NCBI GenBank assembly: GCA_029717555.1
Contig: JAMDHS010000071.1
Span: 46,001 to 110,000, forward strand
Source of the DNA: Peribolospora baueri
Taxonomy: Eukaryota; Basidiomycota; Peribolosporomycetes; Peribolosporales; Peribolosporaceae
Direction of reading: 5' to 3'
Length of the DNA stretch: 64,000 nt
Positions 55,348-64,000 of this stretch are shown here, one piece after another. The notes below the pieces were generated by a model. That model saw only the letters and a list, made by a program, of their open reading frames with translations. It did no database searches and was not told the origin of the DNA. Numbering within the stretch: the first letter of the stretch is position 1; every line of letters starts with the position of its first letter. Position numbers and translations under genes: made by a program.

Positions 55348-55377
55348 GTTGTACAGTCAACCCTGTCTGTTAGCATA
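55348..55377 (+). repeat. Left terminal inverted repeat
   Basis: Begins GTTGTACAGTCAACCCTGTC and ends in GCATA. It pairs with 56035-56064 in inverted orientation with about five mismatches over 30 bases. Confidence 0.85.
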
Positions 55378-56034
55378 CGGGTCCCTAGGCATACCTTCGC
55401 ATAGTGCATAGCGATCTCCCTTTCCCGTTTGTCCCCAGCCAAAAATTGACTAATCCCAGCCAAAACACTGGTCTATACGCATACTGACATACCCGCATAT
55501 TGCATAGCACTGACACCGGTGCCGTCCTTACCAGTTATGCCCCCTCGGCATGCATAGTTAGGGTTGAGGGTCACGTGCATCCTCGTGGGTCGTTTCTGTT
55601 GGCGGCGACGAGCACCGTGGTTACGCGGCTGAAAGCGGATATGACTATGTAGGCCACTGTGCTGTTACTGCGGTTTTCCTCTTTGTATGCTCTCTTAACA
55701 ATAACGAACCAGTAACATCCGCTTTCGTCCATCCAACGTCAGTTCTAACATTACTACACGTGGGTGCTTGTCCGCGTTTCACCATCTCTTTCGAAGAACA
55801 TGTCAACGAGCAACGTAAATAAACCGATCTTCAACAATTCTTTTCTGCACATGCTTCTTCTTGAACATGGTTGTGTTATGACGTGTACATACTCTATAGT
55901 AAAGCTTGGAATTCATGTCTTGATGGACGCTATCGACTGTGGCAACGACTGCGGCAACTGTGGCAACTACTGCGGCAAATATGCATAGACCGCTCTGGGT
56001 AGTCAACCTCCCGCAACTCGGGCTATACAACTCT

Positions 56035-56064
56035 TATGTTTATAGACAGGGTTGACTATACAAC
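56035..56064 (-). repeat. Right terminal inverted repeat
   Basis: On the minus strand it begins GTTGTATAGTCAACCCTGTC and ends in ACATA, the partner of 55348-55377. Confidence 0.85.
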
Positions 56065-57336
56065 ATGCCCCTAACACCTAGTCAAAGACTGGTGCACGAC
56101 AGCCATCCGCACACGGATGAGCCCTCGCCGTGGACCGGCCTGGACTATCTATATCTGCAAATATTGAAGCAAGCATATGAGCATGGTTCTCCTCCACGAC
56201 TCGACAGCATGTTCAAGGTGGTTATGGGGGCCATCGTCACCATCAAGATCCGCCTGACACCTCAGCTCTCGGATCACTCCTCGCACAGATCCCCCCGAGC
56301 GATCCTGCGTGAACAAAGGACATCAATCTGTTGCTTCGAAAGCTGCATTCTATCCTCGCCATTGACACGGCCTCGAAAGGAGTCATCCGCGTCATCCACG
56401 CGTCCTTTCCCCATTTTCTTACTCACCAGGACCGCTGCAAGGACGACAGGTTCTTCATGGACGCGGCAACCCGCAACCTCCATCTCACTCGCTGCTGCTT
56501 GCCACTGATGACTGGCCAGCTCAATAGTAACATCTGCAGTGTTCTCGACCCTTCGCTACTCGACCAAGAAACGCCGGACCCTCGCGGCCTGCTCGACAAG
56601 CACGTTCCCGAAGAGCTGCAATATGCATGTTGCTTCTGGGCCGAACATCTTAGTGAGTTGCCCGCCGACGAAGAGACCTACCGGCAGGTCCGGTCGCTCT
56701 TCTACGAGTACCTGCCTCAGTGCCTTGCGGTCCTGAGTCTTCTGAGCGCCTTACCACTTGCATTGCCCATATTAACAGCCCGGAGCTGGATTGAGAACGA
56801 GGTGAGTCGTCCTCAATTCGGTGGTCAGCTCAGTGACGGAGCACTAGAAGTCTCTGCCTTCGCCTTTGTAGACATGCAAGCCGGAGGAAAAAAAAGGAGA
56901 GCTGCTTCAACTTCTCTATGGCCCTGAGCGCTTTGAGTTTCTTGGCCAGTCCTTGCTAAGACGCTTCGAGCGCCTCTGGCGCATGGATGACCTCGAGGCT
57001 TGCATCTCGAACCTCCAGCAAGCGGTGGAGCTCACACCCGATGGGCATCTGGACCGGCCTGGGCGCCTCAACAACCTGGGCGCCATGCTGCAAAGCCGCT
57101 ACGATCGCCTCGGTGACATGGACGACCTCGAGGCTTGCGTCTCAAACCTGCAGCAAGGTAGAGCTGACGGCCGATGGGTATCCGGACCAGCCTATTTACC
57201 TTGACAACATGGACATGGGGCTGCAAAGGGGCTTCGAGTGCCTCGGGCACATGGACGACCTCAAGGTTTCCATCTCGAACGTGAAGCAAGCGGTTGAGCT
57301 GACGCCCGATAGGCGGCCGCGCCGCTGGGAGTCTGG
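56065..57336 (+). pseudogene. Decayed STAND/NLR-type protein: post-NACHT region plus TPR repeats
   Basis: The text begins GLDYLYLQILKQAYEHG and FKVVMGAIVTIKIRLTP, the winged-helix-like part that follows NACHT in fungal NLR-like proteins. It shifts frame near 56265-56290 and has an in-frame TGA at 56310. It then continues LLRKLHSILAIDTASKGVIR, VIHASFPHFLTHQDRCKDDR, FFMDAATRNLHLTRCCLPLM and ELQYACCFWAEHLSELPADE. A normal 70-bp intron (56802-56871) leads to TPR units: MDDLEACISNLQQAVELTPD at 56983, a second at 57118 and a third at 57251. Spacings are 135 and 133 bases, so the third 45-residue unit is offset by a 2-base deletion near 57157. The N-terminal effector and the NACHT P-loop are missing. 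Such proteins are proposed self/non-self or heterokaryon-incompatibility sensors; this copy is broken. Confidence 0.8.
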
Positions 57337-58436
57337 GGAATCGGAGCTTCTTACACCATCCTCTTACAAGGCACGCCTATGCCTGCTGATTGCCTAATTT
57401 AATATTGAATAGATTATGACGATAAAATCGTACTCCTGCGCTCACAAAGTGGACCGCCTTAGCAAGGCGAGGAGAAGGCGTCGGCCCCGGTGGAAGCCGA
57501 GTAGATGATGTGGCAGATGTCGAGGAGGACGTCGTCACGTGTTACTACGACAAGTTGCAGCTCCTGCGTAACCTCGACCCTGAATCCTCCGAAAGCTACC
57601 CCGTCCATCAGATCGTCCAGGGGCTCTCGCCCATGTTCCTTTCTCCACGTGCATTGCCCGATGCGAACAACCCGCCGCCGACTAGTCTCCTCCGGAGGTC
57701 AACAGGCTGGAGACGCCTTTCCGCTCGACCATGCGCGCGACCCTGCCGGTAACGAGGTCCAGTCGAAGCCTCAGAGGCAGGCGCCGTCGATATCGTCGGC
57801 GCTCGTGCTGTCCGGAGGATAGCGCTCCCTCCATCCCTACGACCCCAGCCGCTTCGACTGGAGGACGGACACGTCTGGCAAACACTAGGCTCTACCGCTC
57901 GCCCGAAGGCAAGGTCCTCAAGTTCAAGCGCAAGTGCCGGCACTCTGCCGAAGCCCGTTTCGACATCAGAGGAAACCGCGGCCAGCGTGCTCAGTCAGTG
58001 ATCGCGCGCGCGCCAAGTGTATCAGTCGAGATGGCAGCGTGGTGCCACCTACATGCTGAGACGCCCTTACACTTGCGCAGGACTAGTGGGTTCGTCTCGC
58101 ACACCTGCTTCTTGAGCCAAGAAGGTCCTCAGCTCTGCCACCTTCGGAGAGCGCTCGAGCTCTGGCTGGAGGCGCAAGACGTCCCCCAGCTCCTGCGGGA
58201 TCGTGCGCCGCCACGCTTCGCTGCCTCGCGGTGGGCCTTCCTTCTCTGCGACCTAGCGGGTTTCACACCAGTAGGCGCCTAAGGGTCCACGATCGGCGTG
58301 AAATCCTTCAGCCGAGGGTGGCCAGAGTCGTGCCCGAGCGGGCGGCCGCGTGTTCCGGGTGGGCTTTCAGATAGCGTGTTTCGTGACGCCGAAGGCTGGT
58401 GACCAGGTACGAGCGATCGGCGTCTTCAACTTCGGG
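57337..58436. other. Unassigned stretch between two relics
   Basis: About 1.1 kb. Open frames at 57510-57752 (QLLRNLDPESSESYPVHQIV) and 57731-58282 show no domain I recognise and no convincing splice partners. It may be further decayed gene sequence. Confidence 0.4.
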
Positions 58437-59314
58437 CTAGTCAAGCATGGCGACTGTGTAGAGAGGACCTCGTTTTCGTGTCCAATCGACGACGCTTCGA
58501 GAAGCGCAGGAACTCAGGGTCAGCTCGACGAAACGGGCAGAGGGCTATCGAATTGCAGGTCTTGTCCTCACCCGGTGAGCACATGGTTCTCGTCCCACAA
58601 CGTGTTCCACCAATTAAAATCGCCGTGGTGGACAGGGTACGTCCTACGCTCGCTCAAGGTGGCTGCTATCCTACCTGAACTGGAGCGACGGCCGAGTCGA
58701 GGTTGGGCGACGGACCTATGCCGCCGTAGATTGCTTGTATCACATAGTCGATGTTTCCTACCTCTTCAGACGAGGCGGAGAGTGTATGGTCGTCCTGATG
58801 TATGGGAGGGAGCCAGGCATCGTGTGGCGGTTCCAATGATGCGTAGGTGAGTTGGACGACGAAGGTGCCGACCTGATCGAGCATATTTTCGACGAGCTCT
58901 TGGGCAGGCCGGCGCTTCTGCAGTTCGACCTTGCGGCCAGGGAGCCAGTCCATCAGAAGGAAAACTGCGCCGTGGTTCGAAATGATGGAACTTGGAAATC
59001 GGCAGGGAGGGTAGGGCGTTGGAACGTACTGCAAGAAGGCGGCTTCGGCAGTGACGTCCTTAACAGCGTCTTCTACCGACTCCGGGTTCTCCTCGAAAAT
59101 GAGAGGAATCTTGGCTGCGCACTTGACGCCGTCGGAGAATTCGAGGCACCAGACGGCGTTGCGCGCCCCGTAGTCCGGGCTGTCGGTGGCGAGGCGACAT
59201 GAAACCCGCGCCTCGCTGCGCCAACGCGACTTGGACAAGAGCGGGGATGTCGACTCGTGCGTAGAGGGCAGCGAGTGCGGCTAGCTGTTGAGGGGTATCG
59301 GAGGATTGGCTCAT
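58437..59314 (-). pseudogene. Decayed aminoglycoside-phosphotransferase-like (APH) kinase
   Basis: Starting at 59314: MSQSSDTPQQLAALAALYAR and VDIPALVQVALAQRG. A one-base shift near 59215-59240 moves the text to another frame with SCRLATDSPDYGARNAVWCL, EFSDGVKCAAKIPLIFEENP (ATP-binding Lys), AAFLQYVPTPYPPCRFPSSI and GAVFLLMDWLPGRKV. After another break comes the catalytic loop HHGDFNWWNTLWDENHVLTG (the H-G-D...N motif of APH kinases). An apparent intron (GTGAGG donor at a spot that would otherwise be TGA) then joins VVDWTRKRGPLYTVAMLD, followed by TAG at 58437 although homologous-looking text continues. Fungi carry large families of these APH/choline-kinase-like genes of mostly unknown substrate. 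At least two frame breaks and a late stop make this a pseudogene; sequencing errors could mimic one break but hardly all. Confidence 0.75.
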
Positions 59315-60664
59315 CCGTTGTGCGGTTTGTGGTTAGGGGTCGAGGGCTGATCAACGAGACGATGAGAAAAGGAGGGACATTACTAGGAGAAGGAGGAGAG
59401 TGAGGAGGGAACAATGAGCCGACGAACGCTTTATTTATCCCTAGATGATGTAGGGCAGATCTTGCAGGTCGCTCCAGGTTGGCGTTGCAGCCGCGTGGCG
59501 GCCACAGTGATGCATAGAGGGAACGGCTGCCTACTTCTCCACCCAGACGATCCAGGGCGTAGGGGTGGGAGGGGAACGACGAGATTGAAGAGAAGGGAAG
59601 CAACATTGCTTTCGTTGTCTGTAGAGGGGCGGCCTTCTTCCTCCCGCTTGCCACACCGCCTTCTAGCGCAAGCTTTAGCGACGATCAAGCCCTCGTCCTC
59701 CGTCTTGATGTGAGCCTAGTAGCTCAGCGTGCAGACCAAGGAAGGGGTGAAGCGATTAACTGCCTGGCGAGCAAGGCCCGATCTGCCTAAATCGCCATCT
59801 TTGCCATTTCACAAGGGAAAAGAGCACGAGCAGCCCCCCTCGACTGGACACGAGGCGAGTTGGGACGAGTTACGGAAGGGCTCCACCGCCTGTGCGGGCC
59901 AATAAGAGCGTGTTGCATGCCGGATGCGACATTTCTCTTGTCAGCATTTTGCAGTCGAGATCCTAGCGTTGGCTCGCTCCGCACGCTTTCCACCCGTATC
60001 AATTGTGTGATTGTGTCCCTTTTCTTTTGTTCATTTTTTGCTTGCTGCGGGTATACATGGGCGGGAGTCCCTGGAAACAGCTGTGAGAAGACGAGAGTTA
60101 GGGTTAGTAGAAAGAGACATTGACTCAGATCAAAGCCTACCCTGGATTGGAGAACGATGTCCTGCGTATCAGCCAATTCGACCAGTGCGAAGATGCAAGA
60201 TGCTCGCGAACGAGTCCAGCTTGCTCCGTCACAAAAGCCACTCAGAGTCATGCTGGCCGCTATTCGCGAGGCCCAGACGCGGTCGCCGAACGATTCGGAG
60301 CAGCTCATTCTCAGTGAGTGTGCGCCCTTGTGACTGTTCTCGCTCTGTCTGCTGATCGCCCCGAATTGCCCCTTCCTTTTTGTGCAGCATTGAGTCGACT
60401 CGTATGAATGTGTGACAGACGAACAAGGATCAGCTCGAGTTGCTCGAAGTGTTGCAAAACGAGGCGCAGTCCTTGTCCGCATTGGCCTGTGCACTTCTTC
60501 TTTCTTCTTTCCTTCTTCTGCTTCCCTGTCATTGTTGCTGGAAGACAAAAGGGGGATCCGATTCAGTCTCCCTCCCGCTTTGGATCTGCACGAGCACTTA
60601 AAACATGGGAGGCAGACTGGCTACATGAACCTGACGAGGCTTGATTGAATGAAGTGGATTATAT
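59315..60664. other. Weakly coding region, possible helical exons at 60153-60560
   Basis: About 1.35 kb. On the + strand, MQDARERVQLAPSQKPLRVM, LAAIREAQTRSPNDSEQLIL and (after a possible GTGAGT/GACAG intron, though the phase does not close) DQLELLEVLQNEAQSLSALA look like amphipathic helices. I could not build a consistent gene. GTTAGGGTTAG occurs at 60097-60107. The long minus-strand frame at 59787-60548 shows no motif. Confidence 0.35.
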
Positions 60665-62172
60665 CTAAGAAGAATCTGAAGAACCACTCACTCTCTTCTC
60701 CTTCCAATCCGACTTGTTCCACCTGAAGGGGGCTTCCTTGGAAAAGAAGCGCTAAGGGGAGGGATGAGTCATGATCAACGGGTGGGAACCAGAGCCTCCA
60801 TCAGCAAATTTCAAATGCATTGGCGAAAAAGATGGGCCATGCCGAGTAAGGCATGCACACTATCTCACTCACCAGCTCCGGGTACTGTCTAGCCCGAAAA
60901 TCCGCTTTGCGCTGTGCTTCTTGCCTTGATTCGATCCACCTCCAATAGCCTCTCGCTACCATGGCCGCGGCCGCCAAAAGGGCTGCACCGCCCACCAGGG
61001 CAGTCAGAACGATGCGCTCCGCCAAGGACAAGCCAGAAGTGGAAGAGGGACCCGACGACAATGACGAGAGCCAAGAGAATAGGGTGAGCCCGATGATGTA
61101 TGTCCCTCCGGCGAACAAGATGGTCGCGGACACATAGAGCGGGTCGTGACATTGTCTAACAAAGGGCGGCATCTCCTTTATGGAAAGGGCTGAAATCCTG
61201 CCGATACGGATGGAGTCGAGTGCAGATTGGATGGCCACCCAGACGGAGGAGAGGGAGGAGAGGAAGAAGCAGATCTTGATGCAAACTTCAAGAACGGACG
61301 GCGTGCCGGAAGTAGAAAGACTGCTAGATAGAGTTTGAGCCACGACACCTGCCAGGACGGCGGCCTGGTGCAAATGCCACCAATCAAGAAGAGGCAAAAG
61401 CAATGCAAAGCAAGGAGACAAAGGAAGGTTGTTTGGTCAGCGTTCAGTACGCAACAGCAACTGCCTTCCTTTCCCGACGAGACGAAAGCCAGTGGTTTTT
61501 TGATCGGCTTACAATGATACCCATGCTCTCCATCTGCTTCCGGCTTCCTGCCTCTTGTCTCTCTATCCTCGGAATGATTCTCTCCCGAGCGCGCTCCATG
61601 CAGACGATGGCCTTGCGCATCTCCCTCGCCAGGCCGGCCAGCGAGCCCTCCCACGAGTCAAGCGCGACCTTCACTACGACGGAGGAGGCATTGTTGCTCG
61701 GGGTCAGGAGACGAGGGGCCGAATTGTTGACGAGCTCTTTGGAGTGTACGGCAGCGTCAGCGACCGACTCAAATGCTCGGCGGATGGAACGAATGATGGC
61801 AAAAGAGGCGCAGTCTAATCGATTGAGCGAGCGACTGCACCTCTGAGCTGTCTCGGCCAGAGGACCGAGGACGGCAGCGATGTGCCTGTCGGCTGCGTCG
61901 AGGCCGCTTTCCTTGACCATGTCGCTCTGTTAAGGACGTACACGGAAAGAGAGGCAAAAGACCATGGTCGTCATGTCTCCTTACTGAGTGATCATGTCAA
62001 GCCAGACCAGACTCCTACTCACCACTCGTGCCAAGCTATCACTCCAACACTGCAGTCCGATGAGGTCGCTCACGGCGACGTCTGCACCAGTCACCTTCGA
62101 AAGGTCGTGCCGGAAGTGGGCGAGCTCGTCTTGGAAGAGGTCGGCGCTACCATCTAGTTCGTCGTGAACCAT
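60665..62172 (-). CDS. Membrane protein of unknown family, coiled-coil plus 3-4 TM
   Basis: Four exons (62023-62172, 61513-61926, 60873-61364, 60665-60736) are all in phase and total 1128 nt, 375 residues. The N-terminal half is helical: MVHDELDGSADLFQDELAHF, SDMVKESGLDAADRHIAAVL, FAIIRSIRRAFESVADAAVH, LAREMRKAIVCMERARERII, RIERQEAGSRKQMESMGI. Membrane helices follow: AAVLAGVVAQTLSSSLS, VLEVCIKICFFLSSLSSVWV, PLYVSATILFAGGTYIIGLT with LFSWLSSL, and RIVLTALVGGAALLAAAAMV. The end reads FRWNKSDWKEKRVSGSSDSS. I do not recognise the family. The layout (soluble helical domain, then paired membrane hairpins) occurs in several fungal proteins of unknown role. The start is uncertain: an open frame extends upstream to 62262 and a possible intron ends at the CCTAG near 62197. 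Without the last intron the protein would end FANAFEIC at 60801. Confidence 0.65.
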
Positions 62173-64000
62173 CTGAACGCTTGAATCTGAGACTAGGTTG
62201 TGGTGGTAGCAGGAACTTGGACTGATTCGGGGGCGTGAGGATAACGAAAAGAGTGACGGCAAAAAATACCTCCGGGCCGCCGTCGATAGTAGGGCTAGAG
62301 TCGGAAGAGAAGGGGCGCGCGATCCGCTCGTGAGTGAAGAAAAAACATGCGTTGTGACGGGTCGGCGCCAACGCCCTTTGTTCCCTTCCTTCTTGCTACG
62401 TTCCTTTGTACCCTTTTGATTTTAATACATATATACACTGTTCCTTGCTGCTTTGCATCCGATGGGTCCCTTGTTTCTATCATGCCTTTGTTCTACCATT
62501 CTCTTTGGCTCTCTGCTCTCGCCTTGTCCTGTTCCATTGTTCCAAAACGGGACAACGTCGCCAATCCTCACGGAAGGTTCATATATAAAGGAGTTATCAT
62601 ACACACACTGCCATGCAATTCCACAACGAGGATCTCTGTTTCCCCGTCCTCCAAGGTCCCCAAGTGACGTTTCGCACGTTGTCTCTCAACAGTGAGGAAG
62701 AACTCCAAGCCTGTCTGGCACTGTTCGAGCTATGGTACTTGTTCGCTATCGGTCTCTCGCCTATATTTAGCTTTAGATGGAATATACCACCCATTTTGAG
62801 CTGCATTCGAGTGTAAGGTCGGGGGACCTTTATCGATGCATCTGTGTCAGCCGAACTGTGCCTTTGCGAGGGCTGGCAATCGCCCATCTCGTATACAGCG
62901 AAACCTCCCGCACTCACGCCTTCTCCCTTACCAAATGACAGCTTCCCTTCCGGCCCGCCTCAGAACATTTAGGGTTATTTAGGGTTAGATATACGTGGAC
63001 AATGGGGGTGTGGCCAAGTGCGTATACCGGTAACGACGAAAACCCCTTGAGAGACGTGGCTAGCTGCCACAGGAAGTTGCTGTTCCGCCCGAAGGGCTCA
63101 TCAGGCAGCACTATGCTTTCTCCTCGTCTTGGTGTTGCTTGCGGCGAAGAATTCCATCGTGGGAACTTCGAATCACGTGCCGGGTCACGTGCTGAATTCG
63201 TTAGGACTTACCATTCGTGTCAGGTTCATTGGGAATCCAACCGCACGCGTTTGGAGCAACGTCCCTGGATGGTCTTCTTGTTGGACATATTGAAAAAATC
63301 ACCTAGACTTCTTGTCTTCCGCTTGGGTTAGTTGGACGTGTAAGGGAGGGCTTCGAGGTCCGCCAGTGTCAGGTCGCGGAAACCCATCCGAAAGAGACCC
63401 TCCGTCGACGGGCATCGTCGGGGATGAGGCCAGGCGGACGGGGAAAGCACGCCGGGCGAAGGCTGCCGCAGGACGAGAAGGGGCGGAGACGGACGAGCGC
63501 ATGGAGGGGAGAGGGGAGGATGAGCATCCGGCTGGGGTCTCAAATTCTCGATGGCTGCACGCAGACGCCGGACAGCAACAAACTGCCGAGCGTGGGTAAA
63601 ATTGAATTCAATCGAAGCAAGCCGGCGAAGGAGACCAGCCAGCGCTCGCCGTCGCCCAAGTCGAGCCTCGAAGTCTCGCTCGTCGCTTGGGTGGCGCCTG
63701 TATTCCCGGTATCATCAGCGTTCCCCTTCCTCTCTCCCAAAATTTCTGTGACTGCTTCGTCGTTTGGTCGCCGGCGCAGGTCGACCGTTCGCCGGCCGCT
63801 CTCCCTCGCTGGTGGCGTTGCGTCGCGGTCTGCGTGCTATTGGGAAGAAACCGTCTGTCAAGCGAGCTCGCTGCATTTCGCCCTACTATCACATATCGCC
63901 ACAGTCGAAGGGTGTTATCTTCCTTTTTCAGTTGCCAGTCAGCCACGGCCGGCGGCCGGCGGCTCGGTGATTTTCTCACCAGCTGAGCGGGCGCCTGAAT
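62173..64000. other. Right-edge region without a supported gene
   Basis: About 1.8 kb. 62173-63000 is AT-richer with no coding signal and carries TTTAGGG motifs at 62968-62974 and 62978-62988. From about 63320 GC content rises. A minus-strand frame ending at about 63328 (MGFRDLTLADLEALPYTSN) could be the C-terminus of a gene entering from the right, but I could not link it to upstream exons. Confidence 0.4.

Larger units (their letters stand above)
55348..56064. mobile_element. Non-autonomous TIR element, Tc1/mariner-like ends
   Basis: The left end (55348-55377) and the reverse complement of the right end (56035-56064) agree at about 25 of 30 positions; both contain AGTCAACCCTGTCT. Inside the match a TA at 55352-55353 and at 56059-56060 could be the target-site duplication. 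The element then starts CAGTCAACC on the left and TAGTCAACC on the right, the CAGT end being typical of Tc1/mariner/pogo transposons. The interior (about 0.7 kb) is more AT-rich than its surroundings. It has no transposase-like ORF and contains repeated GCATAG/CATAC motifs and a doubled CCCAGCCAAAA. Hence a MITE-like non-autonomous copy. Its right edge directly touches the STAND/TPR relic. Confidence 0.75.

Noticed and set aside
55764-55988. 74-residue ORF inside the TIR element as a transposase remnant
   Set aside because: No DDE or helix-turn-helix pattern; Cys/Gly/Asn repeats (CGNDCGNCGNYCGKYA) arise from a local GGCAAC-type repeat.
59787-60548. 253-residue minus-strand open frame
   Set aside because: No domain, irregular composition, and it overlaps the helical + strand text. 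Probably chance.
62968-62988. True telomere end
   Set aside because: Only two interrupted TTTAGGG units occur and ordinary sequence continues for 1 kb to the window edge; at most an interstitial trace.
63000-63075. Possible tRNA because of GTGGCCAAGTGCG (A-box-like)
   Set aside because: No matching T-arm (GGTTCRANNCC) and no acceptor stem can be formed. I found no convincing tRNA in the window.

Overview
The window reads as intron-rich, GC-rich nuclear DNA from a basidiomycete fungus. Almost every gene is cut by short introns (about 50-150 bp, GTGAGT/GTAAGT donors, CAG/TAG acceptors), the products are fungal housekeeping proteins, and the non-coding stretches carry simple repeats. Many predicted proteins have the Ser/Pro/Gly-rich insertions common in yeast-forming Pucciniomycotina or Ustilaginomycotina. 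The exact lineage is inference; no rDNA or mitochondrial marker is present.

From 1 to about 52.4 kb the sequence is a dense core region. It carries actin turnover (AIP1), replication initiation (SLD2-like), a BCL7-like possible chromatin-remodelling subunit, an MTM1-type mitochondrial carrier, an F-box-like protein, an FMP25/RCC1 mitochondrial protein, 2-methylcitrate dehydratase, eIF3c (NIP1), ATP synthase OSCP (ATP5), the ribosome-associated ABC-F ATPase ARB1, nucleoside diphosphate kinase, lipin/PAH1, a FAM210-type (DUF1279) protein, the LYR protein ISD11, mitochondrial ribosomal protein uL1m, a PAP2 phosphatase, an unknown small membrane protein, a mucin-like membrane protein, cohesin RAD21, a carboxylesterase/thioesterase and a RING-H2 E3 ligase. 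Many neighbours are divergent pairs sharing 200-500 bp of upstream DNA. Mitochondrial functions are strongly represented (MTM1, FMP25, PDH1, ATP5, FAM210, ISD11, MRPL1).

From about 52.4 kb to the right end the character changes to an accessory region. An orphan C-terminal piece of a KUP/HAK potassium transporter is followed by a SigF-like NTF2-fold gene split into ten tiny exons. Next comes a ~0.7 kb element with terminal inverted repeats and Tc1/mariner-style TA-CAGT ends, which directly abuts the decayed C-terminal half of a STAND/NLR-type NACHT-TPR gene. A decayed aminoglycoside-phosphotransferase-like kinase follows, then a four-exon membrane protein of unknown family. Short TTAGGG-type motifs recur here. 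I read this as a gene graveyard with mobile-element activity, possibly near a chromosome end, although no true telomere array is present.

Exon boundaries were worked out by hand from splice consensus and reading-frame continuity. Where I give exon coordinates, the lengths sum to a whole number of codons (BCL7-like, MTM1, F-box-like, ATP5, NDK, PAH1, ISD11, PAP2, esterase, 60.7-62.2 kb membrane gene). Functional names rest on recognised family motifs, not on database searches.
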